DNA from: CAVPCY01 sp963702525 | GTDB taxonomy: Bacteria; Actinomycetota; Coriobacteriia; Anaerosomatales; PHET01 | Direction: 5' to 3' | DNA length: 64,000 nucleotides | NCBI GenBank assembly: GCA_963702525.1 | Contig: CAVPCY010000009.1 | Coordinates: 62,001 to 126,000 of the forward strand | Part shown: positions 9,313 to 18,123 of the stretch, piece after piece | Layout of the letters: each line of letters begins with the position of its first letter | How positions within the stretch are numbered: the first letter of the stretch is position 1 | Translations under genes and position numbers: made by a program | The notes under the pieces: model-generated | What the model was told of the DNA's origin: nothing | Seen by the model: the letters and a program-made list of their open reading frames with translations, nothing else | The model's database searches: none

Positions 9313-10548
9313 TCAGCTTCGGTACTCGCCGTTGATGCGGACGTACTCGTAGGAAAGGTCACAGGTCAGCACCGTCGCCTCGCCGCTTCCCGAGCGCCAG
9401 ATCGATCTCGATCGCCACTTCGTCGGTGTCGAGCGCCGAGTACGCCGCGTCCTCGTCGAAGGGAACAGCCGCGCCGTTGCGGCAGACCTCGATGCCTGCG
9501 AAGACGATGCTGAGGCGCTCTTGATCGACGCGTGCCGAGGACTTGCCCACGGCCATGGCCACGCGTCCCCAGTTCGCGTCGTTGCCGAACAGCGCCGTCT
9601 TCACGAGCGGCGAGTCGGCGACGGACCGTGCTGCGGCCTCGGCATCTGCGTCGTCGAGCGCCCCGCGTACGGTGACGGTGACGAGCTTGGTCACGCCCTC
9701 GCCGTCACGCGCGAGCATGCGGGCGAGTTCGGTGCACACGATGGTCACCGCTTCGGCGACCGCGTCGTAGTCGGGCGAATCGACGTCGATCTGTCGGCCG
9801 CCCGCGGCACCGCTCGCCAACAGCACGACCGTATCGTTCGTCGAGGTGTCCGAGTCGATGGAGAGCCGATTGAAGCTGGTGGCGCACGCCGCCCGAAGGA
9901 CCGCGTCGCACGCCCGGCTCGTCAGCGGCACGTCGGTGGTGATCACGGAGAGCATCGTCGCCATGTTGGGCGCGATCATCCCGCTGCCTTTGGCCATGCC
10001 CCCCGCGCAGCACCGATGCCCACCCACCTCAAACGAGACGGCGGTCTGCTTCGCGAAGGTATCGGTCGTCCGAATGGCCTCGGCGGCATCCGCTCCGTCT
10101 CTGCTGTCCAGAGCCTCGGCGGCCTCGGCGATCCCGTCCAGCACCCGCTCGACGGGAAGCGGCACTCCGATGACGCCGGTCGAGCAGACGAGCACGTCCT
10201 CGTCGGCACAGCCAAGCGCCAGCGCCGCGGCATGCGCCATCGCCTTGGCGTCGACCTCGCCGTGCGCACCCGTGCACGCGTTCGCGTTGCCAGCGTTGAT
10301 GACGACGGCCTTGGCCGTGCCCGAGGCGATATGGCGGCGCGACACGAGAACGGGGGCCGCTGCGACCTGGTTCGTCGTGAACAGGGCCGCCGCGCTGACC
10401 GGCTCGCTGGGCGCTCACGAGCGCGAGGTCGCGACGGCCTTCCGGCTTGAGCCCGCAGTGCACGCCCGCCGCCGTGAAGCCCAGCGGGGCGACCACGCCG
10501 CCGTCGGCCGGAGAGAACGCTGTCGGTGTCGCCTGCTCCCACGCTCAC
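9313..10548 (-). CDS. argJ: Bifunctional ornithine acetyltransferase / N-acetylglutamate synthase (three frame breaks)
   Basis: Recycles the acetyl group from acetylornithine to glutamate; bifunctional forms can also start the pathway. The frames must be stitched: a GTG at 10548 overlapping the argC stop gives VSVGAGDTDSVLS; near 10505 the frame passes to GGVVAPLGFTAAGVHCGLK; near 10410 to EPVSAAALFTTNQVAAAPV and the long C-terminal frame; and near 9370 to GEATVLTCDLSYEYVRINGE, ending with TGA at 9313-9315. The autoproteolysis/nucleophile site GSGMIAPNMATML is intact. Length about 411, normal. The breaks are probably sequence errors. No separate argA is present in the operon. Confidence 0.9.
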
Positions 10549-11588
10549 ACCACCGGAAACGGACCGGCGAGACCCTCGGTCTCGGGAAAGCCGAGAACCG
10601 CGTTGAGACACTGGACCCCTTGGCCTGCCGAGCCCTTGCCGAGGTTGTCGATGGCACACGCGACGACGACGGTAGAAGACGACGCGTCGACATGCACTCC
10701 GATGCTCGCACGGTTGGTGTTTCTGACCTCGGCAGTAGACGGCATCACGCCCGCATCGTGCACGTGCACGAACGGCTCGCCGTCGAAACGCGCACGGTAT
10801 GCTTCGATCACCTTCTCGGTGGTGACGCCGGAGGCTCCTTCGAGATAGACGGTCGCAAGCAGCCCGCGCGACATCGGCACGAGGTGCGGCGTGAACACGA
10901 CGCTGACCTCGCCACCGACCACAGACGATAGCGCTTGGGCCATCTCGGGCGTGTGGCGGTGAACGCCTACCTTGTAGGGGGTCAGCGCCTCGTCGGCAGC
11001 GACGAAGTGAGTCCCGGGCGATACGCTGCGCCCGGCACCCGAGACACCCGACTTCGCATCGACCACGACCCGCGAAGAATCCGCAAGGCCCGCTTCGAGC
11101 GAGGGGAAGGCTGCGAGGATCGCCGCCGTGGGGTAGCAGCCGGGACACGCGACGAGGCGCGCGCCGAGCAAGCCGGCTTCGGTCCAGCTCGGGCAGACCG
11201 TAGACGGCCTCGGACAACAGCGACGCGGAAGTGTGCGGCTCACCGTACCAGCGCTCGTACACATCCGGGTCGGAGAGCCGGTAGTCTGCCGACAGGTCGA
11301 TAACCGTGACGCCTGCGTCGAGTAGCCTGGGCACGAGTGCCAGACGCGGCGGTGTGGGGCACCGCGAGAATCGCTGACGGACGCCCGCGCGCATACCGTC
11401 TCCACCTCGGGCGCCTCGAACCGCAGCTCGGTCATCCCACGAAGCGCCGGGTAGACCTCGACGATCGGCCTTCCCGCGTCGGCCGCAGACGTCGCGAGAG
11501 CGAGGTTCAACCGCGGATGCGCGAGTACCCAGCGCACGGCCTCGATACCCGCATACCCGGCAGCGCCGATGACTGCGACGTCGACCAC
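10545..11588 (-). CDS. argC: N-acetyl-gamma-glutamyl-phosphate reductase (two compensating frame breaks)
   Basis: NADPH-dependent reductase, third step of arginine synthesis. Dinucleotide fold MVDVAVIGAAGYAG at the start, active-site Cys in VACPGCYPTA, then the C-terminal half from PYKVGVHRHTPEMAQ to the end. Between about 11185 and 11355 the correct frame is another one (TVIDLSADYRLSDPDVYERW), so two indels cancel each other. I prefer the GTG at 11588, since GGGAGG lies 5-6 bases before it and it gives a family-like N-terminus; an ATG at 11606 would add six residues. First gene of the operon; its stop overlaps the argJ GTG. Confidence 0.9.
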   Translation of the reverse strand: MVDVAVIGAAGYAGIEAVRWVLAHPRLNLALATSAADAGRPIVEVYPALRGMTELRFEAPEVETVCARASVSDSRGAPHRRVWHSCPGYSTQASRLSTCRQTTGSPTRMCTSAGTVSRTLPRRCCPRPSTVCPSWTEAGLLGARLVACPGCYPTAAILAAFPSLEAGLADSSRVVVDAKSGVSGAGRSVSPGTHFVAADEALTPYKVGVHRHTPEMAQALSSVVGGEVSVVFTPHLVPMSRGLLATVYLEGASGVTTEKVIEAYRARFDGEPFVHVHDAGVMPSTAEVRNTNRASIGVHVDASSSTVVVACAIDNLGKGSAGQGVQCLNAVLGFPETEGLAGPFPVV

Positions 11589-11624
11589 CTGCACCTCCCG
11601 ATCCATCGTATCGTTTGAGTGCGG

Positions 11625-11667
11625 ATTCTATGCGCAAATACGCATACTGGTCAAGGAATATTCGCAT
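11625..11667 (-). promoter_or_regulatory. arg operon promoter with tandem ARG-box-like operators
   Basis: On the minus strand TTGACC (11649-11654) and TAGAAT (11625-11630) are separated by 18 bases, a good sigma-70-type promoter. The spacer and -10 edge are filled by an 18-bp perfect palindrome TATGCG-6-CGCATA at 11629-11646, exactly the length of an ARG box. A second site at 11650-11667, ATGCGAATATTCC on the minus strand with a GAATATTC core, overlaps the -35, 3 bases from the first, the spacing usual for ArgR hexamer operators. ArgR binding would block RNA polymerase. Operator identity is inferred from symmetry, position and the argR gene in the operon. Confidence 0.72.
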
Positions 11668-11703
11668 ATTACGGATTGTTCACGAAGCGGTGTTACAGAT
11701 TAC

Positions 11704-14121
11704 CTATGCGCGCAGCTCGCCTCCCACCGCCCCGAGCACCTTGCGCACGAGCTTGTCGTGGGCAGCCCTGCACCTCTTCCGCGGTCAGCGTGCGGTCGAC
11801 AGCCCGGTAGGACAGCGCGAACGCCATGGACTTCTTACCCGCTTCGATGCCCTGACCGCGATACACATCGAACAGCCTCACGCTCTCGAGCAGCTTGCCT
11901 CCCGCAGAGCGCAGCGCCTGCTCGATCCTCTCGGCCGACACGTCCTCGGCGACCACGACAGCGATGTCGAGTTCGACGGCAGGGAACCGCGCGGGCTCGA
12001 CGAATGTGCGCGCGGGACGCGTGGCTCGCACGAGCTTGGCCACGTCGAGCTCGAACGCCGAGACCGGTGCATCCGCCTCGAACCGGGCGAGAACGCGCGG
12101 ATGCAGCTCGCCGATCCAGCCCACGACATCGCCGCCCACCAGCACCTCGGCCGAACGCCCGGGCTGCAGCCACGGCTTCTCGGCAACGCGCACCTTGAAC
12201 CGCTCGATGGCGAGCTCGCGGGCGAGCACCTCCAGCACTCCCTTGGCGTCGAAGAAGCCGAGCGGCTCGGCGGGCTCGTTCCACGAAGGCGGTTGCCACG
12301 ATCCGGTGAGCACCCCGGCGAGCACCGAGCGCTCCTTGGGCTGCTTGCGACCCTCGGCGGTGAGAAACACCGACCCGATCTCGTAGAGGTGCACGTTGCC
12401 CACGCCGCGCCGCTGGTTGTACGAAACGCTGCGCACGAGTCCGGGCATGAGCGACCTTCGCAGCACGGCCTGCTCTCCCGACATCGGGTTGAGCACCTCG
12501 ACGAGCAGCTCGCCCTCGGCAAGAGACATGTCGAAACGCTCGAGATCGGACGGGTCCGCGAACGCGTAGGTCATCGTCTCGTTGAGGCCGGCAGCCCGAA
12601 GCGTCGCGCCGATGCGGTCGCGCAGGAGCTGCTCGGCCGTCAGACCGCCCGCTCGCCCGCTTCCGTGAGGAAGCCTCGACTTCACCCGCTCCATGCCCCA
12701 GATGCGCAGCACCTCCTCGATCAGGTCGATCTCGCGCTCCAGGTCGGGACGGAAGCTCGGCACGACCACCTCCAGCGTGTCGTCGCCGCTCACCTCGCAG
12801 CCAAGCCGCTCGAGCGTCTCGCGGGCCTCCTTCGCCGGTATCTCGTCACCCGAGGATCCGGTGAAGCCGCTCGATGCGCAGCGTGAGCGCGCGTGGCTCG
12901 AGCTTGGCCGGGTACGCGTCGACCACCCCGGGCGCGACGGTGCCGCCGGCCACCTCGGCCATGAGCGCGGCTGCGCGGTCGAGCGCGGCGTCGCACGCCG
13001 TGCGGTCGACGGTGCGCTCGAATCGCAGCGAGGCCTCGGAGATGAGCCCGAGCGAGCGGCTCGTGCGGCTGATCGACTCGGGGTCGAAGCACGCCGACTC
13101 GAGCAGGATGTTGACGGTGGAGTCCGAGACCTCCGTCGCCTCGCCGCCCATGACACCGGCGAGCGCGACCACGCCGTTCGGGTCGCATATCATCAGCGTC
13201 GACGCGGCCAGGATCCGCTCGACGCCGTCCAGAGTGGTGAGCCGCTCTCCCGGGCGAGCGGTCCGCACCGTGATGGCGGCCCGGCCGTGCTCGTCGGTCC
13301 CAAGCGTGTCCATGTCGAACGCGTGCAGCGGTTGCCCCAACTCGAACATGACGTAGTTCGTCACGTCGACGATGTTGTTGATGGAGCGCGCGCCAGCTGC
13401 CGTCACCTTCTCGGCGAGCCACTCCGGCGAGGGGCCGATCCTCACGTCGCGAATGACGCGGGCGGTATAGCGCGAGCACAGGCGCGGGTCTTCGATCTCG
13501 ACGACGCACTGCTCGCTCGCGGGCGTTCCGGACTCGTCGGGCCGCTGTGGCGGGCACGCTCGACGTGGTGCCCAGCACTGCGGCTACCTCCCGAGCGACA
13601 CCTGCCATCGACAGGCAGTCGGGACGGTTGGGCGTGATCTCGAGTTCGATGACCGTGTCCGAGGAGCCGTACCACTCCGAGAACCTCTCACCCACCGGCG
13701 CATCGGACGGCAGGATCATCAGTCCCTCGTGGTCCTCACCCAGCCCGAGCTCGCGCGCCGAGCAGTTCATGCCCTCGCTCACCACGCCCCGCAGCTTCGC
13801 CTTCTTGATCTCGAAGCCACCGGGCAGCACAGCACCCACGAGAGCCACGGGGACCTTGTCACCGGCTTCGAAGTTCTGGGCGCCGCATACGATCTGCCGC
13901 GGCGACCCATCGCCCACGTCAACGGAGGTGACCCACAGCTTGTCGGCCTCGGGGTGTTTGGTCTTCTCGGCGATCAGGCCAACCACAACGCCATCGAGCG
14001 CTTCACCGGCCACTGAGATCGCTTCGACCGCGGTACCGGTCATGTCGAGTCTCTCGGCGAGATCGACCGGCGCGATCTCCACGTCGACGAGTTCCTTCAG
14101 CCATTTCATCGAAACACGCAT
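11704..14121 (-). CDS. pheT: Phenylalanyl-tRNA synthetase beta subunit (three frame breaks)
   Basis: Beta subunit of the heterotetrameric PheRS, carrying editing and tRNA-binding domains. The N-terminus MRVSMKWLKELVDVEIAP and the EMAP/OB-fold tRNA-binding region (KHPEADKLWVTSVDVG, IVCGAQNFEAGDKVPVAL) are in one frame; SINNIVDVTNYVMFELGQP (editing region) in a second; the catalytic-like core (RPDLEREIDLIEEVLRIWG, NPMSGEQAVLRRSLMPGLV) in a third; and the anticodon-binding tail ends ..HDKLVRKVLGAVGGELRA after another shift near 11765. Breaks fall near 13555, 12850 and 11765. The ATG at 14121 lies 38 bases after pheS. Full length about 806, normal, so these are likely sequence errors. Confidence 0.92.
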
Positions 14122-14158
14122 CGTTGGTTTCGTCCTCTCGTCGAAGCGAGCAGATGGA

Positions 14159-15221
14159 CTAGAACTGCCGCAGGAAGCGCATGTCGCCCTCGACGAGCAT
14201 GCGCAGGTCGGGCACGTTGTACTTGAGGGCGGCGATGCGCTCGACGCCCAGTCCGAACGCAAAGCCCGTGTAGCGTTCTGGGTCGATGCCCACGTACTCG
14301 AAGACGTTCGGGTCGACCATCCCGCAGCCCAGGATCTCCAGCCAGCCGGTGTGCTTGCAGAACCGGCACCCTGAACCGCCGCAGATGCCGCACGACACGT
14401 CGACCTCGGCGCTGGGCTCGGTGAAGGGGAAGAAGTGAGGCCGGAAGCGCGTCTTGCGGTCACTCCCGAACACCTCGCGCACGAAGTGGTCGAGGGTTCC
14501 CTTGAGATCGGCGAACGTGATGCCCTCGTCGACGACGAGCCCCTCGATCTGCGTGAACTGCGGCAGGTGGCTCGGGTCGGCCACGTCTCGGCGATACACC
14601 TTGCCCGGCGCGAGCACGTAGACGGGCGGCTTGGCCGCTCTCCAGCGTGCGCACCTGCACCGGCGATGTGTGCGTGCGCAGCAGCACGCCGCTCGGCTCG
14701 GGACCGTCGAACTCGTCGCCTGACAGATCGCGGATGTAGAAGGTGTCCGTCGCAGCGCGAGCGGGATGCTGTGGAGGGTGGTTGAGCGCGGTGAAGTTGT
14801 AGTACTCGAGCTCGACTTCGGGACCCTCGGCGATGGTGTAGCCCAGCCCGACGAAGATCTCGACGATCTCAGCGGACAGGCGGTTGATCAGATGGCGACT
14901 GCCCAGCGGGCGCGCTCGCCCCGGCAGTGTCACGTCAACCGCATCGGCGGAGATGCGCGCCTCCATCTCGGCGGCCGAGAGCTCTCGCTTGCGCGCGTCG
15001 AGCGCCGCCTCTATCGCCTGTCGGACCTCGTTCGCGGTCTTGCCCACAGCCGGGCGCTCCTCCGCCGAGAGCGAGCCGAGCCCTCGCAGGACCGCCGTGA
15101 GCGAGCCCTTCTTGCCCAGGATCGCGACTCGGGCCTCATCGAGCGACCCAAGGTCGTCCGCGCCGGCGATCGCCTCGAGTGCGCTCTCCCGCAACGCAAG
15201 CAGTTCTTCCACGACACCCAT
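14159..15221 (-). CDS. pheS: Phenylalanyl-tRNA synthetase alpha subunit (frameshifted near 14635)
   Basis: Catalytic class II subunit of PheRS. N-terminal coiled-coil (residues 1-90) then GRARPLGSRHLINR, VGLGYTIAEGPEVELEYYNF and THTSPVQVRTLE (motif 2 region), a frame change near 14635, and then GKVYRRDVADPSHLPQFTQI and the motif 3 region GFAFGLGVERIAAL. A cysteine cluster CGICGGSGCRFCKHTG lies before GWLEILGCG, as in many zinc-containing bacterial PheS proteins. The ATG at 15221 is preceded by a G-rich ribosome site. Expression should depend on the T-box leader directly upstream. Length about 354, normal. Confidence 0.93.
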
Positions 15222-15239
15222 GAATAGGTGCCCCCTTTC

Positions 15240-15560
15240 GTCCCTAGCAACAACGAGGAGCCGGCCCCGTCCTTGGATAGATGCCCAAGGACGGGAGACC
15301 GGCTCCCGCGGTACCACCTCGGTTGGCCTGCGACTGCAGACCCTCTCGCTTCGCGGTCCGATGGTTCGCGGACTCGCGCTTCGCGGTTTCGCACCACGAT
15401 CATCCCGATATCGGTGGATCCGGCTTCCCTACTCAGGCGTCTTGACGCCCTTCAGGTCGCGGCTGGTGGAGCGAACCTCTTTCCCTGCTCGGCCGTGCGG
15501 CCCTTCCAGTGACTCGGGCCCTTTCCTGGTCGGCTGAGCCTTGTGAGGGAAAGCACCCTC
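15240..15560 (-). promoter_or_regulatory. T-box riboswitch leader of pheST
   Basis: tRNA-sensing leader. The invariant T-box GGTGGTACCGCGG is at 15306-15318 (minus strand), followed directly by a long hairpin: GAGCCGG/CCGGCTC outer arms (15258-15264, 15299-15305) around an 11-bp stem CCCGTCCTTGG/CCAAGGACGGG (15266-15276, 15285-15295). The T-box sequence and the 3' side of the hairpin are the usual alternative pairing (antiterminator versus terminator). Upstream, a GAGTAGGGAAGCCGG segment fits the distal stem I bulge, and GAGGTTCGCTCC offers TTC as a possible Phe specifier. The U-tract after the terminator is weak (TCGTTGTTGCT). Boundaries are approximate. Uncharged tRNA-Phe would switch pheST on. 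Confidence 0.88.
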
Positions 15561-15564
15561 TCCG

Positions 15565-15987
15565 TCATCGCCTCGTGCTATGGGTTTGAGCAGGTAGTGT
15601 AGCGTACGTCTCGCTCCGCCGCCACCGAGCCAACGCCCCTCCAAGGGGCACGACGAGGATGACCACGCCGCGGATCGCTGCGGCAGGCGTCGCGCTGAAG
15701 TCCGCGATGGGGTTGGCGTCGCCACGCGTTCGAACCGACCCATCACCCGCAACCGACGTCACCCGGTGAAGCACGAGCGTCTCGGCTGGACGCATCAGCA
15801 CGATGCTGCCCCTGACGGGTGGTTGGTGTTTCGCCACAACGACCACATCGCCCGGAATCAGCGCCGGTGCCATCGAGCCACCGGCCACGCGCACCACCGC
15901 GAAACAGTTCGCAGCCACCCCGAGTGCGCAGATCAGCAGAGCGTATGCGAGCAGGTGCGGCATCGCGTAACGCAGCCGCTGCATCAT
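15565..15987 (-). CDS. SipW-like signal peptidase I (S26 family)
   Basis: Membrane serine protease of the S26 family. Residues 9-33 form an N-terminal membrane helix; VAGGSMAPALIPGDVVVV holds the catalytic serine (SM) with the usual P-G-D; VLHRV and TRGDANPIADF are the later conserved boxes of the ER/archaeal/SipW branch, where the catalytic base is His rather than Lys (LHRV supplies it). A second hydrophobic segment, AIRGVVILVVPLGGALA, lies near the C-terminus. 140 residues. Its start overlaps the stop of the upstream TasA-like gene (TGATG), which strongly suggests that it processes that protein, as SipW does for TasA. Confidence 0.8.
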   Translation of the reverse strand: MMQRLRYAMPHLLAYALLICALGVAANCFAVVRVAGGSMAPALIPGDVVVVAKHQPPVRGSIVLMRPAETLVLHRVTSVAGDGSVRTRGDANPIADFSATPAAAIRGVVILVVPLGGALARWRRSETYATLPAQTHSTRR

Positions 15988-16472
15988 CAGTGCGCCTGCT
16001 CGGCATCGACATAGAGCGACAGCTTCACGTAGTCGGCCGAGAGCGCGTTGCCGGCGTCAGCCGGAAGCCCCACCTCGAAACGCATCTCGCCACGTGCCCC
16101 AGGAGCCAAACGGATCGGCGCCGTCTTCATCGACGCCATGGGGCCGTCGTAGAGCTCGACGCCCCCGCACGTCACCTTGCAGGTGAGCGCCTCGTAGAAT
16201 TCGGTGATGCCGGCCTTCTTCGACGGCGTGACGACGACGTCGGCCGCCAGAGTACCGTCGTTGATCACGGTCATCGGCCGCACCGCGGTGGTGCCCGGTG
16301 CGAGCGAATCGATCGCAAGTGGCGCTGTCGTGGGCTCGGAAGAGATCGCGACGGTGCCGCCGCGAATCACCGAATCGGGGACCTGGACCTGGGCCGTGAA
16401 GTACGCGCCCGCAGCGCCCAGCGACAGGGCCAGCAGAGCACCGACGAGCGTGGTAACCAGTTTGCGGATCAT
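15987..16472 (-). CDS. TasA/camelysin-like secreted protein
   Basis: Secreted protein of 161 residues. The signal segment MIRKLVTTLVGALLALSLGA is followed by AGAYFTAQVQVPDSVI, resembling SipW-dependent signal peptides (Gly/Ala helix ending in aromatic-Phe-Thr/Ser). The mature part resembles the CalY/TasA beta-sandwich family: an SLAPGTTAVRPMTVINDG block (prefix typical of the family's conserved turn), and a closing segment with NALSADYVKLSLYVDA. Two cysteines (LTCKVTCGG) could form a disulfide. It is translationally coupled to the SipW-like peptidase. TasA proteins form biofilm fibres; whether this one does is inference. A strong AAGAGGAGG site precedes the ATG; the 5' leader has a GCCCGG-type hairpin at 16584-16600. 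Confidence 0.68.
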   Translation of the reverse strand: MIRKLVTTLVGALLALSLGAAGAYFTAQVQVPDSVIRGGTVAISSEPTTAPLAIDSLAPGTTAVRPMTVINDGTLAADVVVTPSKKAGITEFYEALTCKVTCGGVELYDGPMASMKTAPIRLAPGARGEMRFEVGLPADAGNALSADYVKLSLYVDAEQAH

Positions 16473-16631
16473 GATGCCTCCTCTTGAAGGTCCGCCGAGG
16501 GGAGACGGAGTGATCGGATCGCGACCCGTGGCGCCGCCGGGTCGAGTCCGAGACTACCGGCGCACCATTACCCGCTACCGTGCCCGGGCTTACCGCCCGG
16601 TGTGTGCAGTTCGCCACAGCATCGACCAACG

Positions 16632-16663
16632 CGAGAGGCCCCGCACATCGGCGGGGCCTCTCG
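16632..16663 (-). terminator. 13-bp hairpin after rplT
   Basis: CGAGAGGCCCCGC and its exact complement flank a 6-base loop, 24 bases past the rplT stop. It lacks a clear T-run, so it may act as a terminator aided by Rho or as a 3' stabiliser. Confidence 0.6.
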
Positions 16664-16687
16664 GCTCATCACACTGTCAGAACTCAG

Positions 16688-17041
16688 CTAGGCGGCGTTC
16701 TTGGCCACCTCAGCGAGCTTCGCGAACGCAGCAGCGTCGTTGACGGCCATGTCCGCGAGGACCTTGCGGTCCAAAGTCACACCGGCCTGCTTGAGGCCGT
16801 GCATGAACGCCGAGTACGACATCCCGTTCAGCCGAGCGGCGGCGTTGATGCGGGTGATCCACAACCTGCGGATCTCGCGCTTCTTGTTTCGGCGGTCACG
16901 GTAGGTGTACTGCAGTGAGTGCTGGACTTGCTCCTTGGCCGCCTTGTAGCTGCGGCTCTTGTTGCCGTAGTAACCCTTTGCACGGGTGAGTACGGTGCGG
17001 CGCTTCTTCTTCGCCGTCACGGCGCGCTTTACGCGGGGCAT
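16688..17041 (-). CDS. rplT: 50S ribosomal protein L20
   Basis: Assembly protein of the large ribosomal subunit, binding 23S rRNA. Intact, 117 residues, starting MPRVKRAVTAKKKRR with the basic N-terminal extension, then RAKGYYGNKSRSYKAAKEQ and RDRRNKKREIRRLWITRIN, all diagnostic. Third gene of infC-rpmI-rplT, 46 bases after rpmI. In other bacteria L20 represses this operon by binding its leader; a structured leader and terminator upstream of infC would allow the same here. Confidence 0.97.
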   Translation of the reverse strand: MPRVKRAVTAKKKRRTVLTRAKGYYGNKSRSYKAAKEQVQHSLQYTYRDRRNKKREIRRLWITRINAAARLNGMSYSAFMHGLKQAGVTLDRKVLADMAVNDAAAFAKLAEVAKNAA

Positions 17042-17087
17042 ACTCGATCACTCCTAGCTTCCATCGAGGGGAAATGGCCGTGGCGGT

Positions 17088-17285
17088 CTAGCCGAGGCCG
17101 AGGTTCTTCTTGATCACCTTGGTGTCACACGATGCGACCTCGGTCTCCTGACGGAAACCACGCTTGCGCTTGGGGCTCTTGTGCTCAAGGATGTGGCTCT
17201 TGAACGCCTTGCCTCGCATGATCTTGCCGCTACCGGTCACTCGGAACCGCTTCGCGGACGACTTGTGGGTCTTTTGCTTGGGCAT
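17088..17285 (-). CDS. rpmI: 50S ribosomal protein L35
   Basis: Small basic protein of the large subunit. Intact, 65 residues: MPKQKTHKSSAKRFRVTGSG at the start and HILEHKSPKRKRGFRQE in the middle are typical L35 sequence. It lies 15 bases after infC and 46 bases before rplT, in the universal order infC-rpmI-rplT. Confidence 0.97.
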   Translation of the reverse strand: MPKQKTHKSSAKRFRVTGSGKIMRGKAFKSHILEHKSPKRKRGFRQETEVASCDTKVIKKNLGLG

Positions 17286-17300
17286 GTGGGCCGTACCTCC

Positions 17301-17885
17301 CTATTCGGTCTCTTCGGCCGGCTCGACGGCCTCAGTCTCGGTCTCATCGGACTTGGCCGCCTTCTCGGGGGCCTTCTTGAGCGGCGCGATCAGCATGTGC
17401 ATGTTGCGCCCCTCCAGCTTGGGCTGGGTCTCGATCGTCGCCAGCTCGGCGAGCTCGCCGGCCAGCTTCTCGAGGATGTTGAGCCCCAGCTCCGGGTGGG
17501 CCATCTCGCGGCCACGGAACATGATCGTGACCTTGACCTTCGCCCCGGCGTCCAAGAAGCGCAGGATGTGCTTCTTCTTGGTCTCGTAGTCGTGCTTGTC
17601 GACCTTGGGCCGGAACTTCATCTCTTTGAGCTCGATCTTCGACTGGTTCTTGCGGGCGGCCTTGTCCTTCATCGACTGCTCGTACTTGAACTTGCCGAAG
17701 TCCATGATCTTGCAGACCGGCGGGTCGGCGGTGGGAGCGATCTCAACCAGATCGAATCCCTGCTCATCGGCGATCCGCAGCGCGTCGCTCATGGCGAAGA
17801 TGCCAAGCTGGCTGCCGTCAAAACCGATCAGACGGCACTTCGCCGCACGAATGCGGTCGTTGAGCCTGTACTCCGTGCTGCTGAT
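17301..17885 (-). CDS. infC: Translation initiation factor IF-3, with ATC start codon
   Basis: IF3 checks the initiator tRNA and start codon on the 30S subunit. Conserved parts: EYRLNDRIRAAKCRLIGFDG, DLVEIAPTADPPVCKIMDFG (N-domain to linker) and ETKKKHILRFLDAGAKVKVT with MAHPELG in the C-domain. No ATG, GTG or TTG fits: a strong GGAGGTG is followed 8 bases later by ATC at 17885, giving ISSTEYRLND, the family N-terminus. Rare AUU/AUC/AUA starts are a known hallmark of infC and serve autoregulation, since IF3 itself rejects them. An acidic tail (TETEAVEPAEETE) extends the C-terminus. About 194 residues. Confidence 0.93.
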   Translation of the reverse strand: MSSTEYRLNDRIRAAKCRLIGFDGSQLGIFAMSDALRIADEQGFDLVEIAPTADPPVCKIMDFGKFKYEQSMKDKAARKNQSKIELKEMKFRPKVDKHDYETKKKHILRFLDAGAKVKVTIMFRGREMAHPELGLNILEKLAGELAELATIETQPKLEGRNMHMLIAPLKKAPEKAAKSDETETEAVEPAEETE

Positions 17886-17934
17886 AGGCAGCTCACCTCC
17901 GTGGTCACGGGGCGCTCTCTCACCCCTGTCCGTG

Positions 17935-17975
17935 TGGCAAACAAAAACTCCCGTGGGCGCGGAGGCCGACGGGAG
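17935..17975 (-). terminator. Intrinsic terminator / possible attenuator before infC
   Basis: On the minus strand CTCCCGT (17969-17975) pairs with ACGGGAG (17948-17954) and is followed by TTTTTGTTTG, the clearest intrinsic terminator in the window. It lies between the thrS stop and the infC start, 50 bases before the infC ribosome site. The preceding 150 bases contain nested stems (GGGACC/GGTCCC around CGCCC/GGGCG near 18075-18110). It either ends thrS transcription or attenuates infC-rpmI-rplT. Confidence 0.8.
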
Positions 17976-18123
17976 CATTAGAACGCCGAGGAACCGGTGC
18001 GCGGTGCACCGCGAATCCGTCGCGCGATCTCGTCGACCAGACAGCTACCTTCATGCGCGGCGCCGGCGGGTGGGGACCAGTCTCGCCCGCGAGGGCGGGG
18101 TCCCGCTTGTAGGCGGTATTCAG

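Noticed and set aside
9976..11667. A 563-residue minus-strand open frame covering argC and argJ
   Set aside because: It mixes the middle of argC with out-of-frame argJ; the in-frame pieces fit ArgC and ArgJ only when split.
16473..16687. A c-di-GMP riboswitch in the leader of the TasA-like gene
   Set aside because: The leader has a GCCCGG hairpin and GGTAATGGT, but the conserved GEMM core (ACGCACAGGGCAA-like and GGGACGCAAAG-like strings) is not there.
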